Source: Zychaea mexicana (Eukaryota > Mucoromycota > Mucoromycetes > Mucorales > Lichtheimiaceae). From it: 64,000 nucleotides of DNA. This document shows, piece by piece, positions 32,468 to 45,339 of this stretch. The stretch's first letter is position 1. The number at the start of each line of letters is the position of its first letter. Location: contig NW_026516667.1 in NCBI RefSeq assembly GCF_025766255.1, positions 62,001-126,000 on the forward strand. Direction: 5' to 3'. Position numbers and translations under genes: made by a program. A model generated the notes under the pieces. It was not told the DNA's origin. It did no database searches and saw only the letters and a list, made by a program, of their open reading frames with translations.

Positions 32468-34024
32468 TTATTGACATTGCAGTCGCATTATACGAAGATC
32501 ATGCTTTAGCTGTTTGATGTATTCTTCACGGGCCAGCAGTTGTTGTTCCAGCAGGGAGTTTTTAATTGCAAGCTTGCTTCGTCTCATATGCATGGTTTCT
32601 TCCTCAGCTTGCATGCCTTCAATTTCATCCAGCAGTATCCTTATTTTGCGCTCGTATGACAAGGCTACTGATCCATGGAAGCCGCGCTTGGATAAAGTCA
32701 TGGAAAGCTCTCGCGTGTCTCCTCGTGCTACTTCCTCTATGCTGCTGTCGCTTCCATCGACATCAGATGGCGCTGGAAGTACCATAGCGATCTCACCAGT
32801 TGACTGACGCCGCCGTTTCTCTTTGTTATATGCAGCATCAGTGTTGCTCAACAATTGAATACGCGAAAGTGCACCGCGCAGATACTTGTTTTCTCGTCGC
32901 GCGTCGGCGAGTGCTTCGTTTTTGAGACACATGCCCGCGATGTGCTCGTTCTGTTGTGTTTGAATCTGTTGCCGTAATCGTGCATTTTCTTGGTCTGCGA
33001 GCTCAAACATGTGACGCCATTTGTTCAACGAGTCCTTCTGGTGATAGTGGTGATGATCTTGACAGTGTCCTTGTTGCTCTTGGTGTGAAGAAGTGATGTC
33101 GGAGGTGATGGCGTGATGGTCAGAATTGAGAGCCGTTAATGCTTCACAAGCATCATCTCCGTCGTTACTATAGGTCCGACCTCTGTGCCACTTTTTCCCT
33201 GGATCCCTCGGTGGCGGGCTCAGCGCAGTTACGTGATGTTGTTCCGGTTCGCATGATGGATAACCTTCTTCCGGCAGATGGTTATCCACAGAAGACGACC
33301 AGGATTCCATAGAACGTAGTGAAATGCTGTCAATGGAAAACCGAGTAGTATCATGAGACGGAAAAGTAGACCGGCTACTGTTACTCTCCATCCTCATTTT
33401 GGGTTGCTGAACAACCGGCTCTATAAAGGTGGATGATGGTATTGTACCACCTTCGACGGCACCTCCGCCGCCATTATTATCTTTCGTCGTTTCATCGTCA
33501 CCAGCATCATTTTGTCGTTGCTGTGGTAGTTGGTCAAGCATGCCAATATCTGTTACGATTGGCTGTGATATGAATGTACTTGCGTCAAATGAGGATGCGG
33601 TTGAGATATGTGAGGATAAAGTCGCCGATGTGCTGCCGAGTAACAGGTCGTCGTTATCAAGATTATTGGATCGATTGATGACCACTGCACCGTTGGCTTT
33701 GATACGGTATGGGTCTTGCTGGTATGTATGGTTTCGTTTAGCCGATGACATCGCTGTTGAGGTCGTTGGTGCTGTCGTATGCTGTGGATTTTCTTCAAAA
33801 AGCTGCATCACTGTACCCAAAGTTTTTGGCCGATTTTGTTGCTGCTCTTGTTGCTGTTGTTGAACATATGGACTAACACCCCGTCGAGGCTCAGTGACGG
33901 CGCGTTGTTGCTGTTGTTGGTTGTTATTACTATGCCATGATGATTGTGATGTACTCGACGAACTAAAGCTGGAGTCATCCAGTGACGCTTTTGTATTCTG
34001 TGATTGGAAAAATTTGAGCCGCAT
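32468..34024 (-). CDS. Gln/Ser-rich coiled-coil protein, unrecognised
   Basis: Single-exon ORF of 518 aa starting at the ATG at 34024, the first Met after an AT-rich leader; the frame extends further upstream but that part does not look coding. Residues 1-320 are low-complexity, rich in Ser, Gln, Asn, His and Asp, with a GTVMQLFEENP segment and several SRS/SIDSISLRS stretches that look like kinase targets. The C-terminal third is two coiled-coil blocks: LNKWRHMFELADQENARLRQ through LADARRENKYLRGALSRIQ, and YERKIRILLDEIEGMQ through LLEQQLLAREEYIKQLKHDL. This suggests a scaffold or oligomerisation role. I do not recognise the family. Confidence 0.75.
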   Translation of the reverse strand: MRLKFFQSQNTKASLDDSSFSSSSTSQSSWHSNNNQQQQQRAVTEPRRGVSPYVQQQQQEQQQNRPKTLGTVMQLFEENPQHTTAPTTSTAMSSAKRNHTYQQDPYRIKANGAVVINRSNNLDNDDLLLGSTSATLSSHISTASSFDASTFISQPIVTDIGMLDQLPQQRQNDAGDDETTKDNNGGGGAVEGGTIPSSTFIEPVVQQPKMRMESNSSRSTFPSHDTTRFSIDSISLRSMESWSSSVDNHLPEEGYPSCEPEQHHVTALSPPPRDPGKKWHRGRTYSNDGDDACEALTALNSDHHAITSDITSSHQEQQGHCQDHHHYHQKDSLNKWRHMFELADQENARLRQQIQTQQNEHIAGMCLKNEALADARRENKYLRGALSRIQLLSNTDAAYNKEKRRRQSTGEIAMVLPAPSDVDGSDSSIEEVARGDTRELSMTLSKRGFHGSVALSYERKIRILLDEIEGMQAEEETMHMRRSKLAIKNSLLEQQLLAREEYIKQLKHDLRIMRLQCQ

Positions 34025-37000
34025 AATAAATAATTGTGTTGACCGTTGATTAATAGTTAATGTGAAAGGAAAACAAAGCGAAATCTCCTTCTGCTGGTAT
34101 ATATATTTAAATATATATAGCATAGTCTCCACTGTCTCCCCACGCCATGTAACAAAACCAATTTTGCTACGTCTGTGCCAATAGACAACTATTAAGCAGA
34201 CTTGTGTAACTCGATAAGCGACACATGGGTGTGCAAGCAAGGCACGATCTTGTCAGTTAATAACCGGAGTTGTATTCCATCGTGCGGTAGTACAAGAGCC
34301 TTCTCTTTCTAGTATCAGCACAAACAGTATTGATGGCTTGCTACTACATAAACGGTTGGCATGGTGATCACTTTTTAATATTTGTGCACCAGGCTATTAG
34401 AATTTTGGAAGTAACTTATCCGTCAGAACCACCTTTGGGCTCATTATCATTCATTCAACGATTTTACCCTGGTACCCAACGCCACCACGTTGCTCCACAA
34501 ATAACCAATAGCATCTTGTTAAAAATCAGGTCATTTTGTAGCCCATGTGTGGTAATAGGAGTCCGTTGCTGTTTTACGAGGCAATACTTTAAAATCGATG
34601 GTAACACAGACAGTTAAATCCCTAACCTGATTGTAACTTTGTACCAAACATGATTTTTTACTTTACCTTGGTAAAAAAGAAAAACGCATGCATGTTATAC
34701 TTATCTCTGGAGTTAAGGAGGAAAATCATGCACACGTTACCACAAATAAACAGTGATCGACGTCAGTAAATAAACAATATGATTGAAAGTACTCTTTGAG
34801 AAAAAACCATCGATACAGTATCATATGCTTTGCCCCCCCCCCCTTCTCTTCATACTTTACTACCACAGTACTCTCGTTATCACACGTTTTGTAGCCGTAG
34901 AACGAGAGAGCAAACGAATATACAATATGCTATCAATGCGTCACGTATTGCTAATACATAACAATAATTGGCGGATACTCCTATTATAGAATTGAATGAA
35001 AAAGGTCTTTGACAATTTTGACAGTCCTACGTAGTTCATTCATCAACTAGATAAGTGTTAACGTCAAACCATTTTAATGCGGAAAATACTCAAAACCCAA
35101 TTAAGTGTATACTTAATTATGCTTGCCTGCCAGTGCAACACAAATATGAAAAACACCAAATTTACATTCAGTAAACAATTTGGTTCCCTTGCATTGAACA
35201 CCTATGTGATAAGCAAATCTATGCTGTTGCAACAATTTGTCGTAATACTTAATATATAAATGAAGGAGTATGCCAGTTTGTAAACAAAAAGCGATAGGAC
35301 GTTCTTGATATTGCTAATGTACACGGATTGGATTTCTGGTATAGATCTTTGTATTTTTAGTAGTAGCATGCCTTTAAAAGTGAAAGCGATCATATTTGAA
35401 AAGCGAGCATTGCTTTGGCGTGCCAAAGGACAAAGCGAAGTCAGCGGAACTAGTTGGGCGGCATCCTTTGGCAGGGACTACTGTGGAGGTTTTCGCCTCG
35501 CCATTTGAGGTATACTGCCTTCCCTAATGAGCTAAACCAGCGTTCGTACTCCACTATACGAACGGTATTTTCATTCCTCCTTTCTTATATACGTACAGTA
35601 CTACGAAATATCTTTGTATTTTATGTGATTAAAAACTATTACTGCCATTCTATCCTTACTATTCTTTCTGCTCCTGTTTCTCCTCAGCAAAAGTACCGTT
35701 TCGACAATGAGTTTAGTGTGTAAAAGATCATAGTTGTAGCTCTTATAGAGCTGGCCATGTCACTGTATTTCTTTCAGAAACTCAACGATTAAATCAATTG
35801 AACTAACAGTTTGATAACGGCGAGTCAAACAAGGTAATAAAGCTTAAAGGGTCAGTTCCGTACTTAGAGGTCTATTGAGCAAAATTGTAGCATCGACACC
35901 TCTTTCTTTTCCGCAGATTTCTCCGGCTGCGTGAACTACATGTCATTAGCACGAAACTAGCTGTAGCTCTTTACAGACGGGATGGAGCAGTGGATTTGAA
36001 AGAGAAGACAGAGACTACAAATGCAAAAGAGATAAATAACAAAAGAAAAAATACTATTGTCTTTTGCAATGTAGGAAGCACTATCGCGTCTAATATGTAA
36101 GTATATGGCAACGGGCCACCAACAAATAGCGCGTTAGAAACATAAGTATTGCTGGTATGTCATGCCATTCTGTCGCTCCTTTGCCATCTATGAATTGATC
36201 TAATGACAAGGCGTTTGTGTTGAAAGCATGCTTATTGTATGTATATTGAATACACCGGATTAAGCCAGACGATTATTGACTATACCTTATTTTGGGATGT
36301 TTGGTAAGAAAAAAATGTGCTTGACTGTGAGGGCCTGTTGATGCAAAGGGCAGCACTCATTGCCTTTTGGCTTTTTCTTTTGTCTTTCTCGGCAATTGCC
36401 AAGTGCTGCCGATACTCGCTAATTATTGACCACAAAAGCATCATAATCAATCAAACCGACAATTTATTTAAAGATAAAGACAGCAATAGAAACAAGCTGT
36501 ATTTGCAACATTAAAACTCGATGTATAATTAATTGATAGCCGAACAAGACAGTCATATTAGATGGCTCATCAAAAATAGCCTTTTTTGTATAAAAAAATT
36601 CTAGCTTCTGCACTCAATGTAAGACTGTTGACTTGTACCGTAGCGCATGAGCGGTCAGTTTTATTTTCAGAAGCAGGATACTCTTTGGATAGCAGGTAGT
36701 GCATGGGAACCGTAATCAATGTGATAACAATCCTTAAGAGTGTATACTAATTGTGAGAAACTAAAAGGTCTACGGAAATGCAGTAGACAGCATATGCTAA
36801 GATTTTTTATGGGACTGATTTATTACCTTAGGAGCTTTGCTAGATCCTCGGTACTTCTTGTTGAGATACCACGATGTAGGACCAATCAGGTGACCCTCTT
36901 TGGGTCCATTGAGGAATAGCCAAAAGAAATTGCTACTGGCTACACTATCTCTTTCTCATCAAACATAGTGGCAGACTAGTTGTATAGCATGTGTCATCAA

Positions 37001-38004
37001 ATGGATAACAAGTTCCGTGCATTTACTCCCAAACTTTTGGAATCTTAGCATAATCTACTGGTTTATGAGGATACTGACAAAAGAATATTGTGCGGTGCCT
37101 CATTGACATGACACCTTGACAATAGCAAGTCAATTTCCAGTGCTAATTTAGGCATAACTAGCAACAACTCAACACTGTACATACAATAACCTGATGATAG
37201 CCCTGTGTATCTTATGCTGCGGTATCAACTCGCTCACTTTGTACTAGGTACTATATACTGCATTGATGGCATACTCATTTACAGTAGTAAGACTCAATAC
37301 ATGTGTGTTGCAGAGGCTAGAAGAGAGATTTACCGCTTCGACGTGACAATGTACTAGTTACAAAACATCTGCTGTTGCCAGAATTGCCAGGTATGGTCTC
37401 CCATTGTACCGACTGTATTTTTTACCACGGTTCTGTTTGGCGCTTACATGAGATTATTGTGTTTTTACGCATGAAGCCCATGAAGCTGTAAAAGATGGCT
37501 GTGATTAAAATATTGGATCCAACCTGGCTACTTCGTTTGAGCGCCAGGCTTTTGCAAACGTTCTCTAGCAAACGCCAAGTTAGCTTCTTCTTATCATACT
37601 CAGCAATTTTTTTTGCCTAGTATCATAGCTACTCGTATAGCTTCACTCAAAAGCACCAGCGAATATGTCTCTGCTACTAGTGGTATTTTTGAGCTCGAGA
37701 AGTTACGAATAGCACTAACGTAAGTATATATTTTTCTTTGATAAAAGGCGCTATCGGACCCGAGTCTCATGCACAGCTTTGTGGGGAGAAACCGTCGCCA
37801 CGTTTTGCCGAATGGGGTAGAGCGCTGAGAATAGCTCTGACTAAGCGCAATGCATCATTTTTATAGCATTTTAGCGAGGTCAGAAAAAATAGCCCCATTG
37901 CAACCCACCTTTCATTCTTTTATATCTACTTTGCCCTCTTTTTTCTTTATTAATTTAAACTAAAATTTAATTTGCATGCACTTGTAAAAAAAGAAAAAGC
38001 CCGA
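34025..38004. other. 4-kb gene-poor AT-rich region
   Basis: The longest stretch without a gene in the window. It contains a C-run (11 C) near 34833-34843, many short broken ORFs, and around 37256-37357 a fragment resembling the catalytic part of a Ty3-type reverse transcriptase. A minus-strand fragment near 36915-36830 reads GPTSWYLNKKYRGSSKAPK and is unplaced. I interpret the region as decayed repeat DNA with no active gene. Confidence 0.4.
37256..37357 (+). mobile_element. possible Ty3/gypsy reverse transcriptase remnant
   Basis: Thirty-three codons ending in a stop encode YCIDGILIYSSKTQYM followed by an Ala/Arg/Glu helix. This parallels the retroelement RT motif Y-x-DD-I-L-I-(Y/F)-SKT, with the second catalytic Asp changed to Gly. 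The frame is closed by stops on both sides and no LTRs were identified, so it is at most a decayed relic. Confidence 0.35.
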
Positions 38005-39462
38005 ATGTCATCATCAAGCGCTTCTTACACAACTCAGATTCGTTTTGCACGAGCACTTAGTGTTGTGCGTGCATTACCCGATCGTGGAGCACTCCAACCG
38101 ACTGCAGCCGAAAAACTTAACCTCTATGGTCTATACAAACAAGCTACGCAAGGCGACTGTAACATTTCACGACCCTCATCAAAGCAAATGGGTCGCTATG
38201 CCAAGTGGTAAGAAAAGCGTTTCTATAAATATTGCTCGTGGACAAATAGGAAAGAGCGCTGTTTATGCTTTTCTTTGTTTATACCATTTGTTGTTAATTG
38301 TTTATGTGACAAAAATAGGAAAGCATGGGAACGTCGTCGTGGAGTGGGTCCAGTGGAAGCTCAAAAGATGTATGTTAATGCTTTGATTGAGCTGCTGGTC
38401 GAGGTAAGAAGCATCTTTCATATGTTTAGTCTTGAAAACATATTCTTCGATAGCATAACAAACACACCTTGCTTTCTGTATACATCGTCGACACACTCAT
38501 AGTTCATCCATCGCTATCCGGATCACGAACAGGCGCCTTCGCTTTCCCAGTCGCTTCACTATATTGAGCTGAGCGAAGACGAATCCAACGTAGAAGAGTC
38601 CTTTGTGGACGCGTGGGATCCAGATGATGCAGAAAAGGAAGAGTACTACCTCGCCCATCTAGGACCCCATCAACTGGATGAACGGCAGCTGGATCTGTCG
38701 TCGCCCGAACAACGCTACCACAACCATCTTTTGGATACACCCTCGCTAGCCACATTCCCATCCAGCACCAACAACAGCACATTCCCTGAAACTCCCGAAC
38801 TGTCTCCACATTACTCACAACAGAATCAAAAGTACTGGCACCGCAACAATAGCAAATATGCACGACCGATTGATTTCCTGGCACACGGGGCCAACAGCAG
38901 TGTCACATCCGATACGGACACAATGGATCGTGAAGTAGCAGCCGCCACTGCATCCTTGGCCTTGTCATCGCCCAACTACCATCCATACACACCGGCTACC
39001 AACGGCAGTAGCACTCGCAAACAGTCTGTAGACAAGACAAACAACAGCACTGTAACACCTTCAGCAGCAGCAGCAGCAGCAAAGAGCAGTAGCAGCACAA
39101 CAGCCGCCAGTAATGATGGCAGCAGTAACAAAAAGCAACGCGTTGGTGATGTCTCTGAGCGAGCGCTGGAGAGTTTACAGACCGAGGTCACTGCGCTATC
39201 GGAACAAATTGACAGATTAACACGGGGGATGGTTGAGCGCGACGAACGACAGCGGCAAATGCGCTGGTCATGGATGCGCCTGATTAAATCAATCGCCAAG
39301 CATACGTTGATCAACTCTTTGGTACTGCTCCTTGTATTCATGGTCTTGTGGCGCAGAAAGTCACCTGTGGCGTTAGCAATCGTAGGCTATGTCGGTCCTC
39401 AAGCGCAAGAAATCATGCGCTACCTAGTACGACGCATCGTATTCTGGAAGGTGACCGTGTGA
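38005..39462 (+). CDS. acyl-CoA-binding, tail-anchored protein (ACBD5/Atg37-like)
   Basis: Three exons (38005-38207, 38319-38403, 38503-39462) give 415 aa. The first ~100 residues are an acyl-CoA-binding domain: LQPTAAEKLNLYGLYKQATQ, GRYAKWKAWERRRGVGPVEA and QKMYVNALIELLVEF. A long acidic Ser/Asn-rich region with SDTDTMD follows. Then comes a coiled coil (ALESLQTEVTALSEQIDRLT) and a C-terminal membrane helix (LINSLVLLLVFMVLWRRKSP) with a short basic tail. ACB domain + coiled coil + tail anchor is the architecture of ACBD5 and fungal Atg37, peroxisomal proteins in very-long-chain acyl-CoA handling, ER-peroxisome contact and pexophagy. No FFAT motif was identified with confidence. Upstream in-frame residues (MHALVKKEKAR) could be an alternative start. 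Confidence 0.85.
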
Positions 39463-39768
39463 ACTACCACTGCATGACACAGTTACGCCTCCTCCTACCC
39501 CCTTCATCCTTCTTTTTCTCTTTTTTCTTCAATTCTTTGTATACGTCCATATACTACTACATATATTACCGCTCACCATACCTTCCATACCCTCTCCATC
39601 TACTGTTTTGATACAAACGAACCGCATCCCGACGGGATCTAGCAAACAATAAGGAAATAAACCGAACCTGCAGCAAACCTTATTTTACTTCGCTCGTACT
39701 GTAATCACGAGTTATAATAAGATAAATAGTGAAAAGTCTTTTTCTCTTTCCTTTCTTTCTTTACGCGG
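39463..39768. other. short intergenic, same-strand genes
   Basis: T/C-rich sequence follows the ACBD5-like stop, and AATAAA-like sequence near 39656 could be its polyadenylation signal. No gene seen. Confidence 0.4.
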
Positions 39769-42368
39769 ATGATTCCTCCCCTGCATCAAGACATCAGCAG
39801 TCATGGTTATGACAGGAGTCCTCGCGGTCGGTATATAAACCTTCTTGCTCTCGGCAGCCTTTTGCTCTTTGTTACGACGACCTTTTTATTCTGTTTCGAC
39901 CAAGACGGCTTCCAGTGTTTTTGCTCGCCTTTTTCGTCTGATCAGCCTCCAGCAAACCCACCACCGCCGAACAAAGACATCGACATGCCCAACAACTGTC
40001 CTAATAATTTTGCAGAGTATGTCATCAAGAGCACTTTGATCCTCATCAACTGCGATTTCTCTTCCTTCCTTTTCTGCGCATGTAAAGAGCGTGTGTTGCA
40101 TATAATGCATTCATCATCGCTGGATCTATCATTATATGTAACCAGAAAACAACTATTTATGCAAACAACCATGTAGCTACGCCGAAACGTTTCATGACCC
40201 GGGTAGCGGTGGTCCATTGAATCTACCCTTCCAGCGACCTGTAGAAGCATGTCGAAGATTTACCAGCAGCGTCGTCAACACAGCCGTTGAAAGTCTAGCA
40301 TCCAAAGTATATATCGCATTTCCTCGTCTTTTTTCGTGCCAGAACCAACATGTCACTCGTGACATCGTCATTGCATAATATCACTTACCATTGCTCTTAG
40401 ATTGCGGATCTCGATCTGGCACGACTGTTCACTAATACCTATCCCAACACCCTCGATACCACAATCGAATCCACTCAATGTATCAATACAACCGATTGCA
40501 ATCCATTATCATTTGTCATTACCGGCGATATCCATGCCATGTGGCTCCGAGACTCTGCCAACCAATTACTTCCCTATCTCGACTATGTAAACAAAGACCT
40601 AAGTCTAAAGCGACTGTTCCTGGGCCTTATCCATATGCAAGCAAGCTTGATAAAAGTGGATCCGTACGCCAATGCTTTTAATGCGCCCAAATCCATGGCA
40701 ACAACTGGGACCGAATACGGGCATGTTGATAGAGCTTTCAGCAATGAAGGTTAGTAGTATGAGTGCTACGGCAAATAAGCGGAAAATTGGAAGCGGCACA
40801 GAGAGCGGGTAATCGATGACTTGCTTAGGGATGGAACTTTGAAATGAGACGGCGTAAGGGGAAAAAGGGAAAAACATAACATAGTTAAGGTTGAAATCTC
40901 AAGACGTACCTTTTTACTTCTATTTGTTTGATTACTTACGCAACAGCAGTTTTTGAACGCAAATGGGAAGTTGATTCATTGGCGTCTTTCCTCGGCTTTT
41001 CGTATCAATATTGGAATGTCACGGGTGACTCGTCATTTGTCCAAACTACTGATTGGATGGATGCTGTAGAGACCATTATTAAAACCATCCATGAGCAACA
41101 AGAACCAACTTTCAATGAAGAGACAGGTAAAGAAAAAAGTCCTCGGCGATTCTATGGACTTCTATCACCCTTCTAACCTACCAATACCAACAGACTAATG
41201 TTTGCTTAATTTTCAAAATACAAAAAGGCTATCCGATGGACAGTTACTACAAATTCAAGCAGAATACGGAAAGGCCTACAGAGACTCAATTTCTGTCTGG
41301 CATTGGTCAACCCGTAAAACGCACAGGTCTCGTCAAAAGCTTGTTTAGACCCTCGGACGATGCTACGGTATATCCGTTCTTCATTCCTGGTAACGCCATG
41401 ATCTCGGTAGAGTTGGCGCATGTGGCACAGCTTGTGCAACAGAATAACGCAGCCAACAACGATCGCTTAGCCCAGATGGCTACAGAGATGACGAGATTAT
41501 CAAAAGAAATCCGCGATGCTATTTACACGTATGCCGTTACCGATATCCCCGGTTACGACAAAGTATTTGCATGTAAAGTATTGTGGTGTTTTTTTGTGTG
41601 TTAAAGAGAAAGATATCAAAGTGCGTGGGAAGAGCGGTTGTGTGCTACTAAAAAATATGGACGAGCCGGCATCAACATCGTCATTATCGTTGTCGACACT
41701 ATCCTAATCCAACAACGGATTCTCAAATCATTGCTATAGACGAAGTAGATGGATACGGCTCGAAGTTGATAATGGATGATGCGAACGTGCCTTCACTGTT
41801 ATCGCTCAGTATGCTAGGCTTTGTCAGTGCTGATGATCCTGTGTATCAAAGCACGCGTAAATTGGTGTTATCCAGGGATAATCCTTACTACTTTTCTGGC
41901 CCGCGCGCAGGTGGTCTGAGCGGCATTGGCGGTCCTCACGTTGGGTTGAACTATGCCTGGCCGATGTCCCAAATCGTTAGGGTAAGCAGCATCGTACTTA
42001 TTTAACCCTATATTATCTTGTGTGCGTGCTAACATATGGTACTTTACGCGTGCTTTGCAGATATTGACATCAACCAATGATACTGAGATTGTGGAGGCTC
42101 TTGGTATCATTCTCAGATCCACGGATGGCACCGGTCTGATACACGAATCAGTCAATGTTCATGATGATGGTAAGGAAGAGACAGAAAAAAATGAGGACGA
42201 TGCTACGGACTGAGCTGATGGATTGGGTATTATGGGGAATGATACGAAATAGGCAAGAACAAGTATACACGTCCGTGGTTTGCATGGGTCAACGGATTGT
42301 TTGGCCAGGCTATTCTGAAATTGGCAAAAGAACGACCCCATCTCTTGTTTGACAGACGCTATAATTAA
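39769..42368 (+). CDS. GH125 exo-alpha-1,6-mannosidase-like (Mug157-type)
   Basis: Eight exons (39769-40016, 40177-40306, 40401-40749, 40950-41126, 41228-41572, 41740-41981, 42061-42169, 42253-42368) give 571 aa. GH125 enzymes cleave alpha-1,6-linked mannose with inversion, and fungal members are thought to trim N-glycan or wall mannan in the secretory pathway. Diagnostic segments: [98 protein letters not shown] and [14 protein letters not shown], then [17 protein letters not shown]. Residues ~24-42 ([20 protein letters not shown]) are a single membrane span, making it a type II membrane or secreted protein followed by a Pro-rich stem. Length and motif order are normal. Confidence 0.93.
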
Positions 42369-42631
42369 CTCATTTAAGGTTTAATTGTATACGCCCCGGA
42401 GTCGTTTTTATAAACCAAGGCACTAAATAATAAATTACTACTACATACTAGCCGCGAAAGTATCACATAAAGCAAGAGGGAAACGGATGATGAATGGATG
42501 AGGATGATAATGATTGCGAAGTTATATAGTCAGAGGGTTCCCTGAAGGTTTCTTTTACATATACAAATAAACAAGAATATACAATGGCGGCAGAGGAAAA
42601 AGGAAGGAGAACGCATCGCTCATATTAAAGG

Positions 42632-43806
42632 TTACCGAGCAGGTCCAAGACGCAAGGATGGGGGCATGCCTAATGCGTTCGGTGATACATGGTTTGCTCG
42701 GGGTCGTCGGCCCGTAGATCGTTGTTGTCTCATCTTTTTCGCGGTAGTAGACGGATGGACATTCCGACGCTTCATTGAAGGTACCTTTTGTCCTGGAGCT
42801 AGCTGCTGTGTTTGCTGCTGTTGCTGTTGTAGCAGCTGTAATCGCTTGTGATGATTGATTTGTTGCTGACGGCGCATCGCCTGCCGCAAAGCCAAGGAGC
42901 TCCAGTGAGCTGGAGGAGGAGGAGGAGGACCCACACTCTTCCGCTGTGGTTGCTGTTGTTGCTGTTTGTGCTCTGGATAACGCTGTGTATAATCTTGATG
43001 CCGTTGATGCTGCTGCTTAAATCCATCTTGCTGTAGCTGCTGATGTGTCTTTGACTTTGTTGGTACTGTAGTAGGTGGCGAAGGAGTCTGCGTATTTTGT
43101 TGATGGAATGCTGAGGACGAGGATGTGGGCGTGGATGGAGAAACCGGAATCGTCATCTGATCTTGCCCTCCCCCTGCCTCGTCCATCAGTGAATTGACGC
43201 GGGCAGTAATGTCACGCAGCTGCTGTGCTAGGAACTGATCATCAGGCTGCATAAAAATTGATGTTATAGTTTGTCAGTCAACCATATCGCGTATTGATGA
43301 CAATAAGCGCCGCTTAGAAGGAAGGACTGAGATATACGAATACTTACATGCATCACCATACGAGCAGGCTGGTCAGCACCAATATGGCTCATGTGTTGAA
43401 AGTTGGCAGGCTTACCAATGATACTTTTCGTCACTCGTTTGTATTTGGCGTTCCGTTTAACGGAGATGCTCTTAACATTGTGTTTTTTGCCTTTCTTTTT
43501 CTTTTTCTGTTGTTGTTGTCGTTGCTGCTGCTGTTGCTGCTGCTGATCTTGCTTGTTAGGGTCATTGTCAATGACACTGCTACATTTGCTCTTACGCCGT
43601 TGCTGTAATAAGGCTGAAAATCGTATCCCTCCTTTCTTGACATTATTACTGCTGCTGTTGTTCTTGCTACTGGCAATAATGTCCCGTTTAACATCGTCGT
43701 CAATTTCACTTTTTTCGCAAGCTACAGTGGCGGATGCACGTATGAATCGTCCCTTACTATCTACAGCGCTGTCTTGTTTTGAGGGTTTGGAGACTGTGCT
43801 ACCCAT
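42632..43806 (-). CDS. CRIB-domain protein with N-myristoylation-type start
   Basis: Two exons (43806-43348 and 43246-42632) give 357 aa. A CRIB motif is clear at residues ~128-143: SIIGKPANFQHMSHIGADQP, matching I-S-x-P-x-x-F-x-H-x-x-H-V-G, the binding site for GTP-loaded Cdc42/Rac. The protein begins MGSTVSKP, a good N-myristoylation context that would place it on membranes. Basic stretches (KKKKKGKKHNVKS) precede the CRIB. The rest is low-complexity: poly-Gln, a PPPPPP run near PQRKSVGPPPPPPAHW that could bind SH3 domains, and a basic tail. There is no kinase domain, so this is a small Cdc42 effector in the manner of yeast Gic1/2 and not a PAK. The intron sits two codons after the CRIB end. 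Confidence 0.82.
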
Positions 43807-45339
43807 ATTAAGGTTTAGGAGACTGGTGGGGCAAGAAATTTAGAGAGATAGAAAAACGACAAATGGGAACTTGTTTAAGAAAAAGAAGCTCTTTAATGAA
43901 GAAGAAAGACAAGCAGGCTCATCGTCTCTGAGAGCTTCTTATATAGAAAATCAAAAAACAAACTACCCGTTTTGGGTTGTATTTGCATAGACGCCACAGC
44001 TATACGCACGAAAACCATATGATCATTAAATTTTACTGTTGTATTTGAATATACGAAAACGTTTGTGTGCACATCATCTTTCGGGATTGCGGTTGGAGTT
44101 TTTTTGTGTTTGTCTTTCGTCGACCGCATTTCATTACGAAGCCTCTACAGTACTAATTGCACATTTGACACTGAAGAGGCAGACTCCATCGAGCACAATG
44201 AGTAGGAACTCCAAAAGTAGAGAGATAAACGGTGATTCATACGAGCTTATATTTGTTTCTTCGTCAACTATAACGATAAAAGCTATAATTGGATGCGCGT
44301 CATTGTATTGGCTTCATAAAAGGGCCATCATCTTCCGATTTCAAATGTATAGCTTATACCCGGCACAATACAAAGTGCGGTTGTCGACGAAACTCCACTT
44401 GGTGCCTCAGGATCACCGCTTTTGCTATTTGATCATAGCGCACCATTTTCACTGCGCGACCTCTGTAGTGGCAAGTCGAAGAAAGGTGTGGTGCTGTTGG
44501 TCCAATCGGTTCCTGCGTCGTAGCAGCTCCTCCTCGTCATCTGTAGATCCCCCATGCCTTGTGTATCTGACAGTTGATCGACAATTCGCAGCAGCCTCAT
44601 AAAGCTAGAGTGCCCATCACAAACAATGCAGCAGATAGTCGTCACACGTGCAAGCACTACATATAAAAACCGTGAATACATTTCATTTTATTGTACTACA
44701 AAAACGATGGCTCCAACTACTAACGAAATTCATCATTATTGGTTGGTACGGGTTATCATACTATAGTGACTAGTTATTTTTTGTCGATTTGAAGGTATTG
44801 ATTAAGTACGCCCTAAAAATGAAACGATTAAAGGATGGAAGGTGTCTTCAGTTTTCTTCATATATATGACAGTGTCTTACAGCAACTCGCTATACTTACC
44901 TTCCGAATATGCGAGTGGGGTAACTGGATAAACTGCCCAAATCGTTCCTGCCGCTCCTTTAATCATATTAAATCCTTTCCCTCGCAAAAAATTACAAGCT
45001 CATCATATTACAGAGCTCAATGATAGGGTTTCCCGGGGCTGTCTTCCCGTGTTCGTATCTGTTATAACGTCGTCAAGAAGTCTTCCGTGCTGCTGGCTTG
45101 TCTGTACAGGTAGATCGTCACCAACTATTACAATAGACAGCTTTTTTTACCACCACGACCACCATTTCTCCAACAAACAAATACATTTTGCCGCTTGCGC
45201 GTTTGTAGCGCTATTATAAACGCGTCCGGTACGCGACTAATATATAAGAGATTCTGTATTACGTGCAAAGGTGATGCACTGCGTAAGAAGGCGACATTCT
45301 TTTTAGTTCGACACGAAAGTAATGTGGCTTCTTCTTATG
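43807..45339. other. intergenic, unassigned
   Basis: No confirmed gene. A minus-strand stretch 44604-44449 after a CTCTAG acceptor encodes 51 residues containing TDDEEELLRRRNRLDQQHHT and could be the last exon of an unrecognised gene, but no upstream exon was found. Confidence 0.3.

Noticed and set aside
33429..33863. Plus-strand 144-aa ORF
   Set aside because: Antisense shadow of the 518-aa Gln/Ser-rich coiled-coil protein; the Cys-rich end is the complement of poly-Gln codons.
34330..34617. 95-aa plus-strand ORF in the gene-poor region
   Set aside because: No domain, surrounded by stop-rich AT-rich DNA; chance ORF is the simpler reading.
44449..44604. Possible last exon encoding DDEEELLRRRNRLDQQ (minus strand)
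   Set aside because: A good acceptor precedes it and it reads like protein, but I found no upstream exon, start or family, so it is not called as a gene.
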